DNA of 64,000 bases from Lentisphaerae bacterium ADurb.Bin082. GTDB lineage: Bacteria > Verrucomicrobiota > Lentisphaeria > Oligosphaerales > Oligosphaeraceae. Position 1 is the first letter of the stretch; every line of letters starts with the position of its first letter. The stretch lies in contig MWEG01000111.1 of the NCBI GenBank assembly GCA_002070945.1, positions 62,001-126,000 on the forward strand, given 5' to 3'. Shown one piece after another: positions 26,788 through 35,100 of this stretch. The notes beneath the pieces were generated by a model, which searched no databases, had not been told where the DNA came from, and worked only from the letters and a program-made list of their open reading frames with translations. Made by a program: the position numbers and the translations under genes.

Positions 26788-28293
26788 TCAGCCACAGTGG
26801 AAATGCTGCATGACCAGCCGCTGCATGGCTTCCGGGTCGTCTTCTATAGTCGTCCGCAGAGTGGCGTCATTGTAGGAACGCAGCTGGCTCAGGATGGCGT
26901 TCAACACAGAGGGACTGAACACGCCATATTGCTCGAAAACTGCGCGCTGCGCCTCCAGGCAATCGGCCGAGGCAGCGCAGCTGTCTGGCAGCTGGGACAG
27001 ATTCTTCAGCAGCGCCTGATGCTCGGCTTGATGGATGTTGACGTTGACGTAGGTCTTGGCCGCCACCTCAAGGGCGTCAGCCATTTGCAAGCCATGCCGA
27101 CAGGCGACGGCCAGCCCGGCCAGCAGCAAATAGACGTCGGCAGAGCCGTCTGGCGAGCGTATTTCGACAGTCTGCTTCTGGCCGGTATGGTATTTGCAGG
27201 CTGTTTCCAGGGGGTTGGCCTGACAGCAGAGGTCCTTGCGATTCGTCCACCCCAGCGGGACTCGCACCAGCACTGATCGGTTGCAGTCGGCCCAACACAC
27301 ATTCGTCGGCGCTTCCTGGTGCGGCACCAGCCGGAAATACGAGGTTGGATTCATATTGCCGAATCCGGTCAGCGCCGGCGCCAGCGTCATCAGTCCTGCA
27401 ATTGCTCTACGGGCGACGTCAGAGAGCTGCCCGTCCGCCTGCATTTGGTTGAGCTGGCCTTTCATTATGCGTATATGGACGTGCATCCCAGAACCGGCCT
27501 TGCCAGCAGTGATTTTCGGGGCAAAGGTCAGGTTATAACCATGCTGATGCGCCAGGTTCCGCAGCACCCATTTGGCCAGCAGAAGCTGCGCTGCGGCCTC
27601 CTCGGCCGGCACAGGCAGAAACTCGATCTCGTTCTGCTCGTAGATTTTCCCCTGCAAGGTGAAATTGCCGACTTCGGAATGGCCGTACTTGATCTGGCCG
27701 CCAGTCTGGGCGATGTACATCATGCATTGCTGCCGGAAAGCATTGAATTTGGCGTAAGGCGCTGACTCATGGTAGCCGCGCTGGTCCGAGGCCGGGAAAA
27801 GAGCGTCTTCCGGCGCAATCACATAGTACTCCAATTCGCCCATCGCCTCAAAGTCCATGCCAGTGACGTCACGGAAGACCCGGCAGGCTTTGTGCAGCGT
27901 GAATTCCGGCGAACTCTCCAAAGGATCGCCGTCACGATTGAAGAATGAGCAGAGGAAATTCAGCGTCGGCGATGCTGCGAACGGGTCCAGGAAAGCCGTG
28001 CGGTAACGGGGAATGACATATAAGTCACTGTTGCCAGGTTCGATAAAGCTGAACAGGCTGGAACCGTCCACGCGCTCGCCGCAGGTCAGAATCTCGTCCA
28101 GGCTGGCCTCGCTTTGGATGATGAAATTGAGGGTTTTCAATCGGCCGTCGCCAGCCGGATACATAAAATTGACGTGGCGAATATCCTCGGCGTGAATAAA
28201 GCGGATGATGTCGGCCTTGGTAAATTCAGCCGGCGCCTTCTCCAGCGTTTTGGTCAATTTATTGCTGTACATCGACCATGCATCTGAACTCAT
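26788..28293 (-). CDS. Glutamine synthetase-like enzyme (GS-I superfamily)
   Basis: 501 residues. Recognisable GS motifs: MGELEYYVI (metal-binding Glu), GSGMHVHI (ATP/glutamate loop), NPTSYFRLVPHQEAP, and EIRSPDGSADVYL near the C-terminus, which deviates from the usual R-x-PD-x-NPY. The typical adenylylated tyrosine segment is not evident. It would ligate ammonia, or an amine, to glutamate. The context of glycan-degrading genes raises the possibility of a gamma-glutamyl ligase on amino sugars or amines rather than the housekeeping enzyme. The start at 28293 follows AGGAG; the longer frame lacks a site. It is convergent with the GHL6-type gene. Confidence 0.85.
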   Translation of the reverse strand: MSSDAWSMYSNKLTKTLEKAPAEFTKADIIRFIHAEDIRHVNFMYPAGDGRLKTLNFIIQSEASLDEILTCGERVDGSSLFSFIEPGNSDLYVIPRYRTAFLDPFAASPTLNFLCSFFNRDGDPLESSPEFTLHKACRVFRDVTGMDFEAMGELEYYVIAPEDALFPASDQRGYHESAPYAKFNAFRQQCMMYIAQTGGQIKYGHSEVGNFTLQGKIYEQNEIEFLPVPAEEAAAQLLLAKWVLRNLAHQHGYNLTFAPKITAGKAGSGMHVHIRIMKGQLNQMQADGQLSDVARRAIAGLMTLAPALTGFGNMNPTSYFRLVPHQEAPTNVCWADCNRSVLVRVPLGWTNRKDLCCQANPLETACKYHTGQKQTVEIRSPDGSADVYLLLAGLAVACRHGLQMADALEVAAKTYVNVNIHQAEHQALLKNLSQLPDSCAASADCLEAQRAVFEQYGVFSPSVLNAILSQLRSYNDATLRTTIEDDPEAMQRLVMQHFHCG

Positions 28294-28562
28294 GGCGGCT
28301 TTGCTCCTAAGGTTATCGCATGTATTGACAAAAGAAACTATAACCATAAACCTTCTGCTGAATCCCTGCAAACAGCTTAGTCGCAATTTCTCTGATGCCC
28401 ATAGAAAAACTTACGCTCCTGGCGGCATTTCATGCAGTGTTTCAACGGCTGTCAGCCGGATTGTCTTGGGCTGTTCATTGCAAGCTTTCGTCAACAAGGT
28501 ATATTTTGGATGACGATTAGACTCATCCCGAGCGTCCTTTCATTTTTTTTTGCGAGGTTCCC

Positions 28563-30704
28563 ATGCTCACGAATGAACTGACTATCGCCCCGCCGTCAAT
28601 GACGACTAACCGCCCGGCCGGCGCCCTCGACTCGCTCGCAGCAGCCTTTGCCCGGCTGCGCGTTCTCCGGGTCCGTGGCGAAGCCGCCTTCCCCTTCACT
28701 ATCTGGTGTCATGGCGGTCGTTACCAGCTGGACAAGCCGGTGCTGTTGCAAGCCGAGGATACTTTTCCGGTGACGGTCAAGGCCTGCCCAGGCGAAAAAC
28801 CGGTGTTCGACGGTGGCTTGCCCGTGACCGGATGGCAGGAAGTTTTCCTCAACGGCCATGCCATGCTCCGAGCCGAGGTGCCGCAGGAAGCCATCCAGGA
28901 CGGCAGGGTCGACCAGCTCTTCGTCAACGGCAAACGCAAACAGCGCGCCTCCTTTCCCAAGAGCTTGACTGGCCTACCCATCCAAAGTCCGCTCGGGCCG
29001 CCGCCGGCCAACTTCTTTGTCGGCGCCAATGGATTTGTCGTCCATCCCGGTGATTTCGACCCGTCCTGGTACGACCACCAGGGCATCGAATGTCTCCTGT
29101 TCCAACGCTGGATCGACAACCACCTCCCGGTCGAACGATTCGACCCTGCCACCGGCATCGTGACTTTCACCCGTTACAGCCGTTTTGACATCAACGCCCA
29201 GTCGCGCTATGTCTGGCAAAATGTCCGCGAAGCATTGACTGAGCCTGGGGAATTCTACTTTGACAGGCAAGAAAAAGCGCTTTACTACTATCCGGAAGAA
29301 GGCGAAAGTGCATCTACCTTGGAGGCGTATGTGCCTGTTCTGCCGGTGCTGCTTATGTTGCATGGCGACCCGGAAAACGGCCAATCGGTGCAATGGCTGT
29401 CCTTTGAAGGCTTGACCTTCCGCCATAGCGGCGGCGGCCGCCCCGTCACTGGACCTAATTATGATTTAGGCGACTGCGACGTGCCGCCCATGCGCAATCC
29501 CTTTGTCAAGCCCTCTTGGAAGCCGGACACACGCCCCTTGGGCGGCTTTCCCCAGGCTTCCCTGAACCTGCCCGCTGCCATCATGCTCACCGGCGCTGCT
29601 CATTGCGCCTTCCGGCAATGCACCATCGAACATTGCGGCGCCACCGCCCTGATCATGGCCGAGGGATGCCGCCATATCGAATTGTCCCGCAACGAGTTGA
29701 GCGACCTGGGCGGCGGTGGCGTGGTCATCTCAGGAAATGCCGACACCGACGCGGCGCCCGAACTGCGCACCAGCCATATCATCTTACGTGACAACCATAT
29801 CCATGACGGGGGCAACGTCTTTGCCAGCGCTGTCGGCATCGCGATTGGACACGCTTTCGGCAACCTAATCGAACACAACCATATCCACGACTTCTACTAT
29901 TCCGCCATCTCGTGCGGCTGGGTCTGGGGCTACAGCGACAGCGTCTGCCGCGAAAACCGCATCGGCTTCAACCTGATCCACGACATCGGCAAGCAAGTCC
30001 TCTGCGACATGGGCGGCATCTATCTGCTTGGTATCCAACCAGGAACACGAGTCTACAACAACTACATCGCCCGCGTCCAATGCCGACACTACGGCGGCTG
30101 GGGCATCTACACCGACGAGGGTTCAGCGCACATCGTCATCGAGCAAAACATCTGCACCGACTGCTCCCGCGAGGGCTTCCACCAGCACTACGGTCGTGAG
30201 AATATCGCCCGCCACAACGTATCTGCCTTCCCAGGCGATTGCGGCATCGCCATCTCCCGCAGCAACCAGAGCCGCCAGGACGGCTTTGCGTTTCCTGGAC
30301 TCTGCCACTCCTTCAACTACAACTTCGTGGCCAATGTCATCGTCGTCGACAACAAGCCCTTCTTCAAGAGTTCGGAATGGTTGACGCTAACCGGCGCCCA
30401 GCTGCTCTCGGAGAGCAATGTCTTCTTCGATGTCAGCGCCTCGGCCGACGGCAAGCGCCAAGCACCTTTTTTCCAGGCCATGGTGAGCAAAGACGGCGTT
30501 GCCACCTGGCAGGACTTCACCTTTGCCGACTGGCAGGCCCTGGGGCATGACGCTGCTTCGGTTCTGGCTGACCCTGGTTTTATGAATCTCAAAAAACGCG
30601 ACTTCCGGCTGAAGAAAAACTCCCTGCTGCGTCAGCGCGGCTTCCCTGACCTGACCGCCACTATTACTGGCGCCGGGCTGCGGCCGCTCCCCAACGACCC
30701 ATAA
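28563..30704 (+). CDS. Parallel beta-helix hydrolase, GH141-like
   Basis: 713 residues, no signal peptide. The N-terminal part (GGRYQLDKPVLL, GEKPVFDGGLPVTGW) and the long repetitive centre (about 340-600), with turn-forming HNHIHDF, GIYTDEGS and ENICTDCSREG rungs, define a right-handed parallel beta-helix. GH141, which includes alpha-L-fucosidase and xylanase activities, has this architecture, and the gene is followed 22 bases later by a GH29 fucosidase, so a role in fucosylated glycan breakdown is attractive. GAGG lies six bases before the ATG. The family call is by pattern only. Confidence 0.75.
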   Translation: MLTNELTIAPPSMTTNRPAGALDSLAAAFARLRVLRVRGEAAFPFTIWCHGGRYQLDKPVLLQAEDTFPVTVKACPGEKPVFDGGLPVTGWQEVFLNGHAMLRAEVPQEAIQDGRVDQLFVNGKRKQRASFPKSLTGLPIQSPLGPPPANFFVGANGFVVHPGDFDPSWYDHQGIECLLFQRWIDNHLPVERFDPATGIVTFTRYSRFDINAQSRYVWQNVREALTEPGEFYFDRQEKALYYYPEEGESASTLEAYVPVLPVLLMLHGDPENGQSVQWLSFEGLTFRHSGGGRPVTGPNYDLGDCDVPPMRNPFVKPSWKPDTRPLGGFPQASLNLPAAIMLTGAAHCAFRQCTIEHCGATALIMAEGCRHIELSRNELSDLGGGGVVISGNADTDAAPELRTSHIILRDNHIHDGGNVFASAVGIAIGHAFGNLIEHNHIHDFYYSAISCGWVWGYSDSVCRENRIGFNLIHDIGKQVLCDMGGIYLLGIQPGTRVYNNYIARVQCRHYGGWGIYTDEGSAHIVIEQNICTDCSREGFHQHYGRENIARHNVSAFPGDCGIAISRSNQSRQDGFAFPGLCHSFNYNFVANVIVVDNKPFFKSSEWLTLTGAQLLSESNVFFDVSASADGKRQAPFFQAMVSKDGVATWQDFTFADWQALGHDAASVLADPGFMNLKKRDFRLKKNSLLRQRGFPDLTATITGAGLRPLPNDP

Positions 30705-30708
30705 CCCC

Positions 30709-30768
30709 AACTGCAAGGAATTGCCCATGATTCCCCGCAACTGCAAGGAATTGCCCATGATCCCCCGC
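30709..30768 (+). repeat. 30-bp tandem duplication containing RBS and start codon
   Basis: Two consecutive 30-base copies, 29 of 30 identical (30732 T versus 30762 C). Each has AAGGAATT and an ATG (30727 and 30757) in the same frame, since 30 bases equal ten codons. Confidence 0.95.
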
Positions 30769-31980
30769 TTTGGCGATGGCCGCGATTGGTTTTTTGAAAA
30801 GCGCTTCGGCATGTTTGTGCATTGGGGCATTTACGCTGTCGCTGGCTGGCACGAGCAACAGCAATGGCGCGCCGCCATGCCCCAAGCGGAATATGTCAAG
30901 TTTGCCGAGCAATTCAATCCGACCAACTTTGATCCGGACGAATGGCTGCGCCTGGCCAAGAACGCTGGCATGGAGTACCTGGTGTTCACGACCAAGCACC
31001 TTGACGGCTTCTGCATGTGGGACACCGCTGCCACTGACTTCAACATCATGCACACGCCATACGGTCGCGACATCCTCGCCGAACTGGCCACAGCCTGCCA
31101 GCGCCAGGGCATACTCCTTGGCCTCTACTACTCTTGCCAGGACTGGCACCACCCAAACGCCATCAATCTGGGCGGCGACCATCAACTTGAGAAGCCCAAT
31201 CCCGGCGATCAGCCCGACCTGATGAAATACATCGACTTTGTCCGTGCCCAAATCCGCGAACTGGCCACCAACTACGGCCGCATCGTCGCCTTCTTCTGGG
31301 ACACCCCGCCGCGCCTAAACGTCCCTGATTTGAACGAAACTCTCCGTGCCCTCCAACCGGGAATCGTGATCAATGACCGCGGCTTCAGTCCGGGCGATTA
31401 TTGCACGCCTGAACGCAATGTCCCAGCCGGACAGGCCTTTACTCGACCGACCGAGGCCTGCCAGTCCGTCGGCGAACAAAGCTGGGGATTCCGGCGCGAC
31501 GAAGACTACTTCACACCCGACTTCCTCATCCGCAGCATGGACAAAATCTTTGCCATGGGCGGAAACTATCTGCTCAATGTCGGCCCGCGGCCAGACGGAA
31601 CTATCCCGCCAGAAGCGACGGCCATCTTGACCGAAATCGGCGCCTGGTATAAATGCGTCCAGGAAAGCATAGTCGGCGCCGACCCGGCACCTGGAATACT
31701 GGCCAACACGGAGATTCTGACGACGCGCCGGGGAAACACGCTCTACTTGCATCTGCCCCAGGGTCTAACAGCAACCGGCCTCTGCCTCCCGCCGCTTCAG
31801 GCTAAACCGCAACGCGCCATCCTGCTCAACACCGGCGAGCCAGTGCGTGCCTCTGTGGAACAGCCGCCTTCCATGTTCCGCCGAGGCCCCTGCCTTCGCC
31901 TGAGTGGCCTGCCAGCAGACGGACTTCGCAGCCAGGCCGCTGTCATCCGGCTCGACTTCGATGACGGTGTATTGCCGTAG
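30727..31980 (+). CDS. GH29 alpha-L-fucosidase, cytoplasmic
   Basis: 417 residues from the first ATG, or 407 from the second at 30757; both have identical ribosome binding sites in a tandem duplication. The GH29 barrel is clear: RFGMFVHWGIYAV, FTTKHLDGFCMWD, GLYYSCQDWHH, and AFFWDTPPR, whose Asp (residue 192 of the longer form) occupies the nucleophile position. GGNYLLNVGPRPDG is the family's C-terminal signature. It would hydrolyse alpha-linked L-fucose, with retention. No signal peptide, so it acts on imported fucosides. It forms an operon with the beta-helix gene 22 bases upstream. Confidence 0.93.
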   Translation: MIPRNCKELPMIPRFGDGRDWFFEKRFGMFVHWGIYAVAGWHEQQQWRAAMPQAEYVKFAEQFNPTNFDPDEWLRLAKNAGMEYLVFTTKHLDGFCMWDTAATDFNIMHTPYGRDILAELATACQRQGILLGLYYSCQDWHHPNAINLGGDHQLEKPNPGDQPDLMKYIDFVRAQIRELATNYGRIVAFFWDTPPRLNVPDLNETLRALQPGIVINDRGFSPGDYCTPERNVPAGQAFTRPTEACQSVGEQSWGFRRDEDYFTPDFLIRSMDKIFAMGGNYLLNVGPRPDGTIPPEATAILTEIGAWYKCVQESIVGADPAPGILANTEILTTRRGNTLYLHLPQGLTATGLCLPPLQAKPQRAILLNTGEPVRASVEQPPSMFRRGPCLRLSGLPADGLRSQAAVIRLDFDDGVLP

Positions 31981-31984
31981 TCCC

Positions 31985-32112
31985 CGCCCCTAACGAATGA
32001 TAAATGACGAATGATGAATGATGAATGACAAATGCGCCTCAACATTCAGCATTCAGCATTCAACATTCAGCATTCAGCATTCAGCATTCAGCATTCAATC
32101 CCTCGCCCCTAA
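31985..32112. repeat. Heptanucleotide repeat island, copy 1
   Basis: Architecture: CGCCCCTAA, then about six GAATGAT-type heptads, a short spacer ATGCGCCTCAA, about seven CATTCAG-type heptads, and CGCCCCTAA again (32104-32112). The two arms are partly complementary, six of seven positions per heptad, so a long imperfect hairpin can form. It lies between two plus-strand genes. Confidence 0.9.
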
Positions 32113-32127
32113 CCCAAAGGTCAGCCC

Positions 32128-35100
32128 ATGAAAGCATTTATCCTGAGCATAATGATCCTTGTCGGCGCTGTTCTTCACGGTGCCGACACTGTTGGCAAGC
32201 GCCCTTACGAACTGGACTGGGCCGGCCGTTTCGAGGACACGCACCCCCCGCTTGTCGACTTTGAGCGTGACGAAGCTTGGGTGATTGAGACCAGCGACGC
32301 TGTGGCGTCCTTCACTCGCAGCCGCGAACAGCAAATCTGGGGCGATTACGTGGGCAAGCTTACCTACCGCCGAGATGGCGACATACCCGTAGTCACGCTG
32401 CGGCCGCCAGCGCCGCTGGCGTTGCCGGCGTCTTTTGACATGGTCAGCTGCTGGGTCTATGGAAACAACAGGGGTTCGAGGCTGGTCAGCCACACCCCGC
32501 AAGTCACCATTGAACTCCTCTTCGCGTTGCCGGAGGGCACCGAACACGCCATCAATCTCATCCGCGTCAATTGGCGCGAATGGTTCCTGCCCATACGCCG
32601 CCTTGACGACGCCCAGCAGCGGCTCCTCAACCAGCCCAACACGCATTTCACCGGTTTCCGGATCACCAATGGCCGCAACCTCCAAGACCGTACACTTTTC
32701 TTTGACAACCTGAGCTTTTTCACGGACGAGCAGCCGCCGCTGACCTTCAAGCCCCGCCCAAAACGCAATCTGAAACCATTCCCCGGACAATCCCATGCCG
32801 CCAATACCGGCCCTGGCACGCTGCCCTTCCCCACCCGCGAAGAAACCATCCTGCCCGACAGCGCCAAGCCCGGCGCTAAAAATAGCGTCAGCGCGGAAAA
32901 TGACCGCAATTTCGTCCTGCGCTACCAAGGCTCGGACGGCGTTCTTAGCTACCGCTACACGCCCTACTCCGGTGCCTCGCAGCTCATCACAGCGCAATGG
33001 CAGAACAACGCGCCCATCAGCATCCTCAATGGCGGCGGCGTGCAGTTTCCCGACGACGCAACACCCCACTGGATTGCACCTGAGCACAGCGAGGTGGTCA
33101 GTTGCGCTGTGGAGGGCGACGCCGTCATCAGCCAGTGGCGACTGCGGCGCGGAGAGGACAGCATTGACGCCCGTTATGAATTGCGCATCATGGGCAAGAC
33201 TCTCGTCATCGACACCATCGCCCTGGGCGGCAAAGTCGGCGCTGTGAGCTTCGGCAGCTGCGAAGGCCTTGACGGTCTGCGTTCCATTGAGATTCCTTAC
33301 TACAGCTATGGCAACCCCTACGGTCGCCCGGCCGTACTGGTGTTCAAAAACGGCAGCGACACGCTGTTCTTGTCTGCCCACATCGACTGGTACCGCTCCA
33401 ACGGCAGCCGTCCCTGGGGTGCTGACAAGGTCAGCGCCAACGGCGGTGTGCTCTACACTCCCCGCACTGACGGCCAGCGCAATGACTGCTTTGAGCGCTT
33501 CTTTGTCACGGTCGGGCCAGAATTTGCCGAGCACCTGCCCAACATTCCCAACCCGCCCTCGCCCCACAAACAGATCACTGGCACCCACGCCTGGCGCGCA
33601 CATGGCGCTGGCAATCGCGACAATGACAAGAAATACTGGCATAACATCTGGCGGCACGGCATGCGCAAGGTTCTCGTCACCGACCACGAGACCTGCTGGC
33701 GCGATGGCGACGAAAGCTTCACCTTCCGCACTAAGGCCGCACCTGGCAAAGGCGGCGACGCCGGCATGGCCGATTACTCGCGCTACATGCAGGACACCCT
33801 CGGCTTTGTCTACGGCCCCTACAATAACTTCACCGACTTCGCGCCTGTCAACGAGTATTGGCGCATTGATCTCATCAGCCGCACGGCTGACAACCAGCTC
33901 CAGGGCGCTTGGTACCGCTGCTATGCGCCTAAACCCCAGTATGCAGTCGAGTATTGCGCTGAACTCAGCCCCATCAATCAGCAAAAGTACCGCTTCAGCA
34001 CGGCTTACTGCGATGTCCACACTGCGGTCACGCCCTGGAGTCGCACTGATTACGACTATCGCGTTCCTGGCGCCGGCACCTTTGCGGCGACTTACTACGC
34101 CTTTGGGGAAATCATGCTCATTCAAAAGGCCGCCTGGGGCGGGCCGGTCTATTCCGAGGGACCGCACCACTGCTTCTATAGCGGCCTCACCGACGGCAAT
34201 TATGCCCAGGACCGCAGCTACTATCTGCCTGAAAAACCCTGGCTGGTTGATTTCGATCTGCTTAAAATGCATCCCCTCGAATGCAATTTTGGCATGGGTA
34301 ACATGGAGATGTTCTACGGCAGAGACGTCCCCCTCGGAAGCACCAGCACCGAACTGGACGCCAGCATCGACCGTTTCCTCGCCGCCACGGTCGCCTTTGG
34401 TCACCCGTCCTTCCTGGTCAGCGTTGGCGGCATGCGCCGCACCCTGCGCGGCTACTTTCTGCTGCAACAGCTCCATAGCCGTTACACCCAGGCAAACATC
34501 GCTGCCATCCGTTACGCTGATGCCGAGGGCCGCCTCTGGAACACCAGCCAGGCGATCGCCAACCGCGCCTACGAGCGCTCGCAGCTCGTCCTCGACTATG
34601 AAGACGGCACACACGTCGTGGTCAATGGCCACCGCCAAGATGATCTGAGCCTCACGCTCGACGGCAAAACCATCACTCTCCCGCCCAACGGCTTCACGGG
34701 CTGGACGGACGACGGCAGCGTCCATGTCATCAGCACTAACCAGAATGGTCTCCGCGCCGACTATGCTGACAGCCCTGCCTATCTCTACGTTGACGGTCGC
34801 GACCTGGCCTTCCAACGCTTCCCCAAGGCCGCTGGCATGGGTGCTGGCATCTGCCGCCGCGACGATGCCGAACACTGGGAAGTCATCCTCTATAAGCAGG
34901 CTGATTGTGGTTTTGCGGTCAACGCCGTCAGCGCCGAGGCGCTGGATTTCGCTGGCAAGAGCCTTGGCCCGGCCATACTTCGACGCGCCCGCGGCTTGAC
35001 CTACGTCATCCCCGTCCCTGGCGCTTTCAGCTACCGCCTCCGTGAAGGCAAGGTCCGTTTCGCGCCGGAACTGCGCTGTGACCGCGACGTAGTCGTCCCC

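Noticed and set aside
31985-32112. Heptad islands considered as CRISPR arrays
   Set aside because: Units are seven bases long, directly contiguous and without unique spacers; no cas genes are present.
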